Source of the DNA: Piliocolobus tephrosceles
Taxonomy: Eukaryota; Chordata; Mammalia; Primates; Cercopithecidae
Assembly (NCBI RefSeq): GCF_002776525.5
Contig: NC_045443.1
Location: 52,364,168-52,428,167 of the forward strand
Direction: 5' to 3'
DNA length: 64,000 nucleotides
Shown here: positions 1 through 10,989 of the stretch, piece after piece
Numbering within the stretch: the stretch's first letter is position 1
How the letters are laid out: every line of letters begins with the position of its first letter
The notes under the pieces: generated by a model
Told to the model about the DNA's origin: nothing
Database searches by the model: none
What the model saw: only the letters and a program-made list of their open reading frames with translations
Program-made: the position numbers and the translations under genes

Positions 1-828
1 AGTGCACCTGTCTGATTCTTGCTTTGGAAGCTTCCTCTCAGGGGTGTACTCCACCCTGTGAGGTGTGGTGTGTCAGACTGCCCCTAGTGGGGGATGTCTC
101 CCAGTTAGGCTACTCAGGGGTCAGGGACCCACTTGAGCAGGCAGCCTGCCCCTTCTCAGATCTCAACCTCCGTGTTGGGAGATCCACTGCTCTCTTCAAA
201 GCTGTCAGACAGAGTCATTCGCGTCTGCACAAGCTTCTGCTCCTTTAGCTGATCCCTGTCCCCAGAGGCGGAGTCTACAGAGACAGGCAGGTTTCCTTGA
301 GCTGCTGTGAGCTCCACCCAGTTCGAGCTTCCCAGCGGCTTTATTTACCTACTTAAGCCTCAGCGATGGCGGGTGCCCCTCCCCCAGCCTCACTGCTGCC
401 TTGCGGTTAGATTGCCGCAGACTGCTGTGTTAGCAAGGAGGGAGGCTCTGTGGGCGTGGGACCCTCCCAGCCAGGTGTAGGATATATTCTCCGGTGTGCC
501 GGTGTTACAGCGCAGTATTGGGGTGGGAGTTACCCGATTTTCCAGGTGTTGTGTTTCTCAGTTCCCCTGGCTAGGAAAAGGGACTCCCTTCCCCCTCGCG
601 CTTCCCAGGTGAGGCGATGCCTCGCCCTGCTTCAGCTCTCGCTGGTCGGGCTGCAGCAGCTGACCAGCACCGATTGTCCGGCACTCCCGAGTGAGATGAC
701 CCCAGTACCTCAGTTGAAAATGCAGAAATCACCGGTCTTCTGTGTCGCTCACGCTGGGAGATGGAGACTGGAGCTCACGCTGGGAGATGGAGATGTCCCT
801 ATTCGGCCATCTTGCTCCGCCCCCGAGT
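1..828 (-). mobile_element. LINE-1 (L1PA-type) 5' UTR, rest of element off the left edge
   Basis: The stretch reads as the reverse complement of a primate L1 5' UTR. The L1 start, with the ATGGCCGAATAG motif reversed, lies near 800-815, and the rest runs leftward out of the window. It aligns by eye with the 5' UTR of the second L1 at about 11180-12024, sharing the blocks around 85-190 and 11285-11390. A short tandem duplication (ctcacgctgggagatgg, twice) lies near 768-792. The ORFs of this copy, if any, are outside the window. Plus-strand open frames here are antisense to the UTR. L1 5' UTRs are known to hold a sense promoter and a weaker antisense promoter that would point right, toward the OR genes. 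Confidence 0.93.
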
Positions 829-2831
829 CCATATGTTAAAAGTAACTTTAATATATCTGCAAACGCAATTTTCTTATTCCTTCTATGGAGAATTACATCT
901 GCCCTTAACCACAAGTCTCTCTCTCTCTCTTTTTTTCTAAATCTTTTTGAAAGTGTAATTTATAGCTTCTAGTTTACCCCATTTTACATTGTTGAATACC
1001 TAGAAGTTAGTGTTAAATTAATTTACATTTATTATTCCTTCAGTGAAAGTGCTATTCTTTAATTGTTTGTTAGGTTTAATAGACACAACAAAGAATAAAT
1101 GGGGAAAAATATCTTCCTAAAATGATTTCCCTTCTCTATGGACATATTTGTGTTATAGTTTCTCTTACTTCTAGAAAAATTGATTATAAAATGTAAATGG
1201 TAATTTACCCAATTCCCTGGCAGTTTGAATATTTTTAAACTCAGTTTGAATTGCAGAAACCAATTTAAACAATTTCTCTTAGGATACTACCAAGATTTTA
1301 TTGAAAAGTTCAAAGAAGATATTAGGCAAATAAACATGTTGCAATCTTCACTTCGTCCATTTAAAAAAACTCTTATTTTTATTTCCTTCAGCTCACATCA
1401 GATGTATAGATATTATATTCATTTATTGCCTTATGGCTATTGTTGACAAGATTGAATAGTTCTAGTTTGAATTATATTAGACACTATGTGGTAAAATGCA
1501 TTATTATTTAACCAGAGCAGCCACACAACAGAATACTGAAATAATATTACCGTTAATGTCCATTGAACTTCATATGAAATAAATATCAAATTACACCACA
1601 AGCAACTTATCATAGCAATTGAGTACACACGGGATTTGAGGAATAGCTACCAAAAAATATCCTTGTCCAAGTTTTCTCAAAGATATCTATTATACTCAGC
1701 ATCTTTAAAAAAGTTTTCTTCTTGTCATGTTAGGGATAACTCTAGGAAAATAATTGTGGGAAGGAATTCCCTGACTATGATGAATAAAATTGGTAAATAT
1801 GAAAAAAAGATTAAAATGGTGAGAATGCTGAAACTGCAACCTACCGAAAACAGTGCAATATTGTCTTTCTACTTATCTATTCAGAGTAATTAGAAGGAAA
1901 ACAAGGCAGTTGCTAACTGTTGATAAAAAGTAAAATATTTAATTGAGGCTAATTTTAGACACCCAATAATTAAGTCATGATTCAAATTATGTCTTTTACA
2001 TTTCTCAGACTCTCGTATCTCACAGAGGTGGGGGAGTTATATTAAGTGAGAAATCATATTTTAAATTTTAAAGGTATCCCTTAAAGTGGTGGATATTCTT
2101 GGTGTCAAGTTCAGTTAAATAAAATAATTTTAGTCTTGATAATAAGTATCAGATGATTATGGGACAGAAATTATCCTTGAAGAAGTGTTTAATTATAATT
2201 GCCTGAATTATAGCATTCATGCATATAAATAATCCACCAAAAGATTGGAAACCATATTCTACCTAAAGATGGGAAATGACAACCAGGTAAGAATAAAAAA
2301 GCCTGAGATTTAAATTTTAGGTGCTCTCTTAAGTAGCTTAAGTGTTTAATACTTCAAATGCAAAAGATGCTGTGTTATGTCATAGATGTGTCTTAAATAA
2401 TCTAACAAATAATTCAAAATCAATACTATCTGTATGCATCCTAAATCAATAACTAATTAGAATTCACTTGAATTGCTTCATCAGTGGAGAGTCTTAAATA
2501 TTTGAAGGCAGTTTATTTCATTTTCAAAAAACTCTGCTTCTTAGAAAATTTTCCTCACATTGAGCAGAAAGTTACTTTCATGTTGCTTCCTCCCATTGTT
2601 TTAAATTATACTCTTTGTGTCCTTGAGAATAAATCAAACCTCTTGTATGCATCTGTTAACCATGAAATGGCAATGACTTCAGTCTTCTTGTATAACAGTC
2701 AACTTTCATAATGACTTAAGTTACATCTTATTTGTCATGGCTGAATATGACAATACTGGCCACCCCTATGAATGTACTCTACCATATTACATGGGCCTTT
2801 CAAATGAAGCAATGCCTAGAATTTAACACAA

Positions 2832-2838
<7 letters not shown>
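829..2838. other. A/T-rich intergenic DNA, nothing recognised
   Basis: No coding region, RNA gene or repeat family that I can name is visible here. Open frames are short, A/T-driven and lack similarity to any family I know. Confidence 0.5.
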
Positions 2839-2867
<29 letters not shown>

Positions 2868-2893
2868 CATCCATTCATTCATTCATTTATTTT
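2834..2893. repeat. (TTGA)n / (ATTC)n microsatellite
   Basis: About seven tandem copies of a gattgatt unit are followed by four to five copies of attc, making a compound tetranucleotide repeat. The sequence just after it resembles the 3' tail region of an old L2/MIR-type element, but too weakly to call. Confidence 0.9.
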
Positions 2894-3302
2894 ACAAGTA
2901 CTTATTTAGTATGGTTTAGGTCCTTCCTTAAGGTTGGGAATATAACCATTGGACCTCTTGGACTGAACACTGTGGAAATTACTGATGGACATGACAAAAG
3001 CTGATTCTCCTCTCAAGCAGTTTATGTTACTGGGGAGAGAGATGCCAAGAATTTATAAATTCTGTGGACAAAAATAGAGTTAGATGACAAAAAATGGGTC
3101 ATATGTGGCATGTTCTTCATCTGGTATACACACACAACCGAGCAAAGGAAGGAATAATTCTATTTCTTAGTATAAATTTTAAATTGCTTAAACAAATGTA
3201 ATACTGTTAATAAAATTGCATTTGTCACATTATAGTGAAAGCTAAAATGTCATGAAGTGTCAGGTGTTTTTTTTTTTTAAGTTTAAAAATGTTCAGACAT
3301 GA

Positions 3303-3529
3303 GATCATGTGGATACATGGTGGGGAACGACACACACTGGGTTCTGTTGAGAGGGAGTGGGGAGGAAGAGCATCAGGAAGAATAGCTAATGGATGCTGGG
3401 TTTAATACCTAGGTGATGGGTTGATCTGTGCAGCAAACCACCATGGCACACGTTTACCTGTTTAACAAACCTGCATATCCTGCACACGTACCCCGGGACT
3501 TAAAATAAAAGTTGATACCAAAAAAATAA
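3303..3529 (+). mobile_element. 5'-truncated LINE-1 3' end
   Basis: This is the last ~225 bp of an L1: the 3' UTR with the GATCTGTGCAGCAAACCACC and AACAAACCTGCATAT motifs, then a short A-rich tail. It is flanked by a perfect 12-bp target-site duplication, gttcagacatga, at 3291-3302 and 3530-3541, so both boundaries are well supported. It is an older primate L1 (L1PB/L1MA-like). It has no coding capacity. Confidence 0.92.
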
Positions 3530-3741
3530 GTTCAGACATGACATATATCCAGATACAATCACTATACGTTCAGTCCACCAGATGGCACTGTTAGGTAGCT
3601 TTTCATGGGCATGTCACTAATTATCCTACACCTATAGGGGATATAAGCTGCCTCTGAATTTCTTTAAATAGTAGGGTGTGAGTATCATTATATAGTAATT
3701 TCCTTCTTACAAGGCGTTTATTTGGCAATTAGTAACTTAAA

Positions 3742-4239
3742 TTGTGTTTGGACGAGCGGAGGCAGGATGGCGCACTTCTGGCTTCTTCACCGTCAGCTTT
3801 CCCGCGCCTGGGAAAGACACAGGTTGACTGCCCAGGCGCAACCCGGCCTCCGACGGAGAAAAATCGGAACCCGCCTAGCCACGCCTACCGCCCCCGCTCC
3901 CAACCCGCCTATGTCCCGCCCACTGCCCTCCCACTTCCGGGCCCAGGACATAAAAGCCGCTCCCGGTGGGCACGCCCTGCGCACTTCCTCTGCCCTCACT
4001 CCTGTGGGACTGTAGGAACTCTGCCCGAGAGCTACACCGGGTGACTCCCCCGGCTTCCCCTGCTGGAGAGACGGACCTCACCCCTCCCCCACACCTTTCC
4101 TGAAGCTGGGGGACCAAAAATAAATGTGCAGTTTTGCCCCTAGCCTTGGCTACTCGCTGGTCATTTAATACTCGCCCTGGTTTCCTAGAAAGCAAATCGG
4201 TTTCCTGGAAAGCAAATCAGTTTCCGGAAAGCAAATCAA
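3742..4239 (+). mobile_element. CpG-rich solo-LTR-like element, family not assigned
   Basis: This G+C- and CpG-rich block stands out sharply from its A/T-rich surroundings. In plus orientation it has a TATA-like CATAAAAGC near 3948, a polyadenylation signal AATAAA near 4119, and a tail of three tandem 19-20 bp units at 4181-4200, 4201-4220 and 4221-4239 (TTTCCTAGAAAGCAAATCGG-like). The order promoter, R-like region, AATAAA, 3' part is that of a retroviral LTR. No internal retroviral sequence adjoins it, so a solo LTR is the best reading. I could not match it to a named family and found no convincing target duplication. The ~100-aa open frames here are a by-product of high G+C. Confidence 0.55.
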
Positions 4240-5520
4240 ATTGATTGTGTTCTAAAAGTCAAAAACGTATAATTTGGTGAAAACTTTGTGAGTGTACAAA
4301 ATTCTATTTTGGGTAATCATTACTGTTACTAGATTAATCAAGTTTGCCAGATCAATCAATAAATAATAACAGATATTTGCCACCTACTTTTAGGCAATGA
4401 AAACTGTATGTGGAAACTGAGAGAACATTATTTTTTTAATCTTTTTAAAGCAGTATTTTAAATTTTCAAAAATTAAAACATAATCACACCACATGTATTA
4501 CCACCCTAAAAATGATATGGATGCTAATCGTATGGTTTGGTTTGCCTATCTGGAAAATTCTTCTTCAGTTCAGGGAATCATATCACAAAGATAATTTTTG
4601 CATTATATTATTTTTCCAGCCCTTTCCTTCTGTGGAAAATAGAAAAACCTCATAAAGTTAAAATCAGTAGGAATTCTGCCAAACGGGTGACTTGTTTATC
4701 TTGTAATATTTGAGTACTATTTGTTGAATTAATTTGCATTATTTTTGAATTATTCTTAAAGGGTGTATGTATTAATATATTACATGTTTTATTAAATAAT
4801 AAAATTAAAAAACTTTATTTTCATTCATGAAAATAATCACAGAACAATATAATCATATAAAGATGTCAGACTAGAAGAATAATATATAGTAATAATCTTC
4901 TCTAGAATAATAGAGTAAAAAACTAAGTCTCTGGAACTTTAGTTAAAATGGCTTTTGAAGTATTATATAGCCGTTTTTTAGTTACTGATTAGAAAAACCT
5001 TAACTCAGAGTGATGTAAGCAAATGATAAAACAGAAGACGTTATTATCTCATGTCACAGAAAATTCCAGTATATAACTAAAGCTGGGTTAACAGGCTTCT
5101 ATGACATCATGACTCAAAACTTACACTTCCAGGTAGTATTTTCTTCCTACTGATATTGCTGCAGAGTTACTCTCTTTGGTTGTGCTACAGCCTCAGAAGA
5201 TCCAAAGTTATATCTTTCAGATTCAAATCTAATTGAAAAGATAGCACTTCTATTTTCTTAAGTGAAAATTCGACTTCGTTTAAGTGGACCTGAGTCATGT
5301 ATCAGACTTTGAGCCAGTCTCTTCTGTGAGGCCTTGGTCACACGCCTACCCCCATGTTCTCCGCTGCCAACATGTAGTTGGCGAATTGGCAAGGTGTGTT
5401 TCTTTAGTGAGAAACAAGGGCGAAGAGAGAATGACTGCTAAGGAGTCAAAGATTCAAAAAGTACCTCTCACATTAGGAGTAATAAGAATGTAGAAACAAA
5501 AGCATAGTAAAATGTAAATA
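4240..5520. other. A/T-rich intergenic DNA, nothing recognised
   Basis: No gene or nameable repeat is seen. Short open frames such as 5284-5493 have no family resemblance. Confidence 0.45.
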
Positions 5521-5529
5521 GAATATATT

Positions 5530-5555
5530 TCTTTTCTTCTTCTCTTCTTCTTTTT

Positions 5556-5596
<41 letters not shown>
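5530..5596. repeat. Pyrimidine/poly-T tract abutting the assembly gap
   Basis: A TTC-rich stretch runs into about 40 consecutive T residues immediately before the Ns. It could be the antisense A-tail of a retroelement lost in the gap, or a simple T repeat. The gap hides the answer. Confidence 0.85.
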
Positions 5597-5696
5597 NNNN
5601 NNNNNNNNNNNNNNNNNNNNNNNNNNNNNNNNNNNNNNNNNNNNNNNNNNNNNNNNNNNNNNNNNNNNNNNNNNNNNNNNNNNNNNNNNNNNNNNN
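5597..5696. other. Assembly gap (100 N)
   Basis: Exactly 100 undetermined bases. A round 100 usually denotes a gap of unknown true size. It lies directly after a long poly-T tract, a common cause of sequencing or assembly failure. Confidence 0.99.
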
Positions 5697-5867
5697 AGGT
5701 TAGATGGGTGTCAAGCAAATGTACTGATTTAGTATTTTATACATTTCTAATTTTCTATCAGATTTCTGAAACGCAAAATGCATATTGATTAGTTGATTTT
5801 AGGATTGGGGTGGGGTTAGATACAATAATACCATGTGACTGAATTAATATTCCATGTCTGTGTTTTT

Positions 5868-6736
5868 AAAAATACATTTATTTTAAGTACATGTGCAGGT
5901 TTGTTACACAGGTAAACGTTTGTCATGGGTTTTTTTGTACAGATATTTTATTGCCCAGGTATTAAGCCTAGCATCCGTTAGTTATTTTGTCTGATCCTCT
6001 CCCTCCTCCTACCCTCCACCCTCAGATAGATCCTAGTGTATGTTATTCCCCTCTATGTGTCCATTTGTTCTCATTATTTAGCTCCCACTTATAAGCGAGA
6101 AGGTTTTCTGTTTCTGCATTAATTTACTAAGGGTAATGGCATCCAGCTCCATCCATGTCGCTGCAAAAGATACGATGTTGTTCGTGTTTATGGTTGCATA
6201 GTATTCCAAGGTGCATATGTAACATATTTTCTTTATCTAGTCTATCACTGATGGGTATTTAGGTTGATTGAATATCTTTGCTATTGTGAATAGTGCTGCA
6301 ATGAACATACATGTGCATGTGTCTTTATATTAGAATGATTTATATTCCTTTGGGTATATACCCAGTAATGGAATTGCAGGATTGAATGGTATTTCTGCCT
6401 TTAGGTCTTTGAGGAATCACCACAATGTCTTCCACAATGGTTGAACTAATTTACACTCTCACCAACATTGAGAATGTAAAGGCATTCCTTTTTCTCCACA
6501 ATCTCACCCGCAACTGTTATTTTTTTAACTCTTTAATAATCGCCATTCTGAGTGGTATGAGATGGTATTTCATTGTGTTTTGATTTGCATTTCTCTAGTG
6601 ATCAGTGATGTTTAGCTTTTCTTCATATGATTGTTGGCTGCATGTATGTCTTCTTTTGAGAAGTGTCTGTTCATGTCCTTTGCCCAATTTTTAATATGGT
6701 TGTTTGTTTTTTTCTTACAAATTTGTTTCAGTTCTT
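5868..6736 (-). mobile_element. Older LINE-1, 3' portion (left half of a split copy)
   Basis: This is the reverse complement of an L1 3' UTR and the end of ORF2, older and more diverged than the copy inside it. It breaks at 6736 within the motif tgtttcagttctt and resumes at 12025 with tgtttaagttctt. Joining the two halves gives uninterrupted L1 ORF2 antisense sequence. This is therefore the host element for the nested L1 at 6737-12024. Confidence 0.88.
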
Positions 6737-6821
6737 TTTCTTTTGTAATTACAACAAATAATCTTTGTGACTATTTATTTTTCTGTCCTACTTTTTAAAA
6801 AATTTGTCTTCCACCCCCCAC
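6737..6821 (-). other. Candidate L1 3'-transduced segment
   Basis: This lies between the L1's own poly-A end and the target-site duplication. It is not L1 sequence by eye. On the minus strand it holds AATAAA about 30 bases before an impure A tail, as expected if transcription read through the weak L1 signal and used a downstream genomic one. The transduced sequence should identify the source locus. Confidence 0.65.
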
Positions 6822-7034
6822 TTTTTTTTATTATACTTTAAGTTCTAGGGTACATGTGCACAACATGCAGGTTTGTTACGTATGTAACAACATGTGCCAT
6901 GTTGGTGTGCTGCACCCATTACCTTGTCATTTATATTAGGTATATCTCCTAATGCTATCACTCCCCGCCTCCCCTCCCCACAATAGGACCCAGTATGTGA
7001 TGATCCCCTTCCTGTGTCCAAGTGATCTCATTGT

Positions 7035-9872
7035 TCAATTCCCACCTATGAGTGAGAACATGCGGTATTTGGTTTTCTGTTCTTGTGACAGTTTGCTGAG
7101 AATGATGGTTTCCATCTGCATCCATGTCCCTACAAAGGACATGAACTCATCCTTTTTTATGGCTGCATAGTCTTCCATGGTGTATATGTGCCACATTTTC
7201 TTAATCCAGTCTGTCACTGATGGACATTTGGGTTGATTCCAAGTCTTTGCTATTGTGAATAGTGCCACAATAAACATATGTGTGCATGTGTCTTTATAGC
7301 AGCATGACTTATAATCCTTTGGGTATATCCCCAGTAATGGGATGGCTGGGTCAAATGGTATTTCTTGTTCTAGATCCTTGAGGAATCACCATACTGTTTT
7401 CCACAATGGTTGAACTAGTTTACAGTCCCACCAACAGTGTAAAAGGGTTCCTATTTCTCCACATCCTCTCCAGCACCTGTTGTTTCCTGATTTTTTAATG
7501 ATTGCCATTCTAACTGGTGTGAGATGGTATCTCATTGTGGTTTTGATTTGATTTCTCTGATGGTCAGTGATGATGAGCATTTTTTCATGTGTCTGTTGGC
7601 TGTATGAATGTCTTCTTTTGAGAAGTGTCTGTTCATATTCTTTGCCCACTTTTTGATGGGGTTGTTTTCTCTTGTTACTTGATTGAGTTCTTTATAGGTT
7701 CTGGATATTAGCCCTTTGTCAGATGAGTAGATTGCAAAAATTTTCTCCTATTCTGTAGGTTGCCTGTTCAGTCTGACGGCAGTTTCTTTTGCTGTGCAGA
7801 AGTTCTTTAGTTTAATTAGATCCCATTTGTCAATTTTGGCTTTTGTTGCCGTTGCTTTTGGTGTTTTAGACATGAAGTCCTTTTTCATGCCTATGTCCTG
7901 AATGGTATTACCTAGGTTTTCTTTTAGGATTTTTATGGTTTTAGGTCTAACAGTTAAGTCTGTAATCCATCTTGAATTAATTCTCGTATAAAGAGTAAGG
8001 AAAGGATCCAGTTTCAGCTTTCTAGTTTTAGCATGAAGGGCTGTTGAATTTTGTCAAAGGCCTTTTCTGCATCTATTCAGATAATCATGTGGTTTTTGTC
8101 TTTGGTTCAGTTTATATGCTGGATTACGTTTATTGATTTGCGTATATTGAACCAGCCTTGCATCCAAGGGATGAAGCCCACTTGATCGTGATGGGTAAGA
8201 TTTTTGATGTGCTGCTGGATTCAGTTTGCCAGCATTTTATTGAGGATTTTTGCATCGATGTTCATTGGGGAAATTGGTCTAAAATTCCCTTTTTTGGTTG
8301 TATCTCTGTCAGGCTTTGGTGTCAGGATGATGCTGGCCTCATAAAATGAGTTAGGGAGGATTCCCTCTTTTCTATTGATTGGAATAGTTTCAGAAGGAAT
8401 GGTACCAACTCCTCCTTGTACCTCTGGTAGAATTTGGCTGTGAATCCTCTGGTCCTGGGCTTTTTTTGGTTAGTAGGCTATTAATTATTGCCTCAATTTC
8501 AGAGCCTACTATTGGTCTATTCAGGGATTCAACCTCTTCCTGGTTTAGTCTTGGGAGAGTTTAATTGTCCAGGAAATTATCCATTTCTTCTAGGTTTTCT
8601 AGTTTATTTGCATAGAGGTGTTTATAGTAGTCTCTGATGGTAGTTTGTATTTCTGTGGGGTCGGTGGTGATATCCCCTTTATCATTTTTTATTGCATCTA
8701 TTTGATTCTTCTCTCTTTTCTTCTTTATTAGTCTTGCTAGCAGTCTATCAATTTTGTTGATCTTTTCAAAAAACCAGCTCCTGGATTCATCGATTTTTTG
8801 GAGGATATTTGGTGTCTCTATCTCCTTCAGTTCTGCTCTGATCTTAGTTATTTCTTGCTTTCTGCTAGGTTTTGAATGTGTTTGCTCTTGCTTCTCTACT
8901 TCTTTTAATTGTGATGTTAGGGTGTCAATTTTAGATCTTTCCTGCTTTCTCTTGTGGGCATTTAGTGCTATTAATTTGCCTCTACACACTGCTTGAAATG
9001 TGTCCCAGAGATTCTGATATGTTGTATCTTTGTTCTCATTGGTTTCAAAGAACATCTTTATTTCTGCCTTCATTTCGTTAGGTACCCAGTAGTCATTCAG
9101 GAGCGAGTTGTTCAGTTTCCATGTCGTTGAGCGGTTTTGATTGAGTTTCTTAGCCCTAGGTTCTAGTTTGATTGCACTGTGGTCTGAGAGGCAGTTTGTT
9201 ATAATTTCTGTTGTTTTACATTTGCTAAGGAGTGCTTTACTTCCAACTATGTGGTCAATTTTGGAATAAGTGCTATGTGGTGCCAAGAAGAATATACATT
9301 CTGTTGATTTGGGTTGCAGAGTTCTGTAGATGTCTATTAGGTCTGCTTGGTGCAGAGTTGAGTTCAATTCCTGGATATCCTTGTTAACTTTCTGTCTTGT
9401 TGATCTGTCTAATGTTGACAGTGGGGTGTTAAAGTCTCCCATTATTATCGTATGGGAGTTTAAGTCTCTTTGTAAGTCTCTAAGGACTTGCTTTATGAAT
9501 CTGGGTGCTCCTGTATTGGGTGCATATATATTTAGGATAATTAGCTCTTCTTGATGAATTGATCCCTTTACCATTAGGTAATGGCCTTCTTTGTCTCTTT
9601 TGATCTTTGATGGTTTAAAGTCTATTTTATCAGAGACTAGGAATGCAACTCCTGCTTTTTTTTTTTCGTTTTCTGTTTGCTTGGTAGATCTTCCTCCATC
9701 CCTTTATTTTGAGCCTGTCTGTGTCTTTGCATGTGAGATTGGTCTCCTGAATACAGCAAACTGATGGGTCTTGATTCTTTATCCAGTTTGCCAGTCTGTG
9801 TCTTTTAATTGGACCATTTAGTCTATTTACATTTAAGGTTAATATTGTTATATGTGAACTTGATCCTGTCAT
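7035..9872 (-). pseudogene. LINE-1 ORF2 (endonuclease/reverse transcriptase), broken and internally deleted
   Basis: Fragments run on the minus strand from the N-terminal endonuclease start (9630-9872, beginning MTGSSSHITILTLNVN) through the rest of the endonuclease and linker (8561-9574, with the SDHSAI motif), then part of the reverse transcriptase, to the C-terminal region (7386-7649, with GNNRCWRGCGE; 7035-7277, with KTWNQPKCPS). Near 8020-8035 the sequence jumps from C-terminal to mid-RT sequence. The RT catalytic FADD region and much of the thumb/connection are therefore missing. Frameshifts and stops lie between the pieces. ORF2p normally nicks target DNA and reverse-transcribes L1 RNA; this copy cannot. 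Confidence 0.9.
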
Positions 9873-9935
9873 TATGATATTAGCTGGTTATTTTGCTCGC
9901 TAGTTGATGCAATTTCTTCCTAGCATCGATGGACT

Positions 9936-10989
9936 TTACATTTTGACATGTTTTTGCAATGACTGGTACCTGTTGTTCTTTTCCATGTTTAGGGCTTCCT
10001 TCAGGATCTCTTGTAGGACAGGCCTGGTGGTGACAAAATCTCTAAGCATTTGCTTATCTGTAAAGGATTTTATTTCTCCTTCACTTTTGAAACTTAGTTT
10101 GGCTGGATATGAAATTCTGGGTTTAAAATTCTTTTCTTTAAGAATGTTGAATATTGGCCCCCACTCTCTTCTGGCTTGTAGAGTTTCTGCCAAGAGATCT
10201 GCTGTTAGTCTGATGGGCTTCCCTTTGTGTGTAACCCGACCTTTCTCTCTGGCTGCCCTTAACATTTTTTTCTTCATTTCAACTTTGGTGAATCTGTTGA
10301 TTACAGTAATAATTGGATGTGAAATGGCTCTAGACTTGGAGTCTAGGAGCCATTGGAGGTGCTGTTCTTGAGTATTTTTGTGGAGTGGCGTTCTCTGTAT
10401 TTCCTGAATTTGAATGTTGGCCTGCCTTACTATGTTGGGGAAGTTCTCCCGGATGATGTCCTGCAGAGTGTTTTCCAACTTGGTTCCATTTTTCCCGTCA
10501 CTTTCAGGCACTTCAATCAGACGTAGATTTGGTCTTTTCACATAATCCCGTACTTCTTGGAGGCTTTGTTCATTTCTTTTTACTCTTTTTTCTCTACACT
10601 TCTCACTTCATTTCATTCATTTGATCTTCAATCACTGATACTCTTTCTTCCAGTTGATTGAGTCAGTTACTGAAGCTTGTGCATTTGTCATGTAGTTCTC
10701 GTGTTATGGTTTTCATCTCTATCAGTTCTTTTAAGGTCTTCTCTGCATTGATTATTCTAGTTATCCATTCATCCATTCTTTTTTCAAGGTTTTTAGTTTC
10801 TTTGCGTGGGTTACATAGTTCCTCCTTTAGCTCTGAGAAGTTTGATCGACTGAAGCCTTCTGTCAACTCGTCAAAGTCATTCTCCATCCAGCTTTGTTCC
10901 ATTGCTGGCGATGAGCTGCGTTCCTTTGGAGGGGGAGATGTGCTCTGATTTTTTTAATTTCCAGCTTTTCTGCACTGCTTTTTCCCCAT
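9936..10989 (-). pseudogene. LINE-1 ORF1 (RNA-binding chaperone), broken and carrying an insertion
   Basis: The probable start codon is at 10989. The coiled-coil region (10663-10902) and the RRM plus C-terminal domain (9936-10541, with RLTADLLAETLQARREWGPIF and the NNRYQ terminus) are recognisable but in separate frames. In the RRM, about 15 usual residues before RFTKVEM are replaced by about 30 unrelated ones, encoded at about 10300-10390. That insertion contains a fold-back hairpin and a 34-nt match to 14582-14615. ORF1p normally forms trimers that coat L1 RNA; this copy is a pseudogene. Confidence 0.88.

Noticed and set aside
2834..2893. Evenly spaced short repeats considered as a CRISPR-like array
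   Set aside because: It is a tetranucleotide microsatellite in a primate genome. No spacers are present.
3722..4195. Overlapping open frames of about 70-106 codons on both strands in the CpG-rich block
   Set aside because: They arise from G+C-rich, stop-poor LTR sequence. They overlap in several phases, and TATA and AATAAA signals run through them. No protein family is recognised.
5473..5718. Poly-lysine/X open frame on the minus strand
   Set aside because: It is a translation of the poly-T tract and the N gap.
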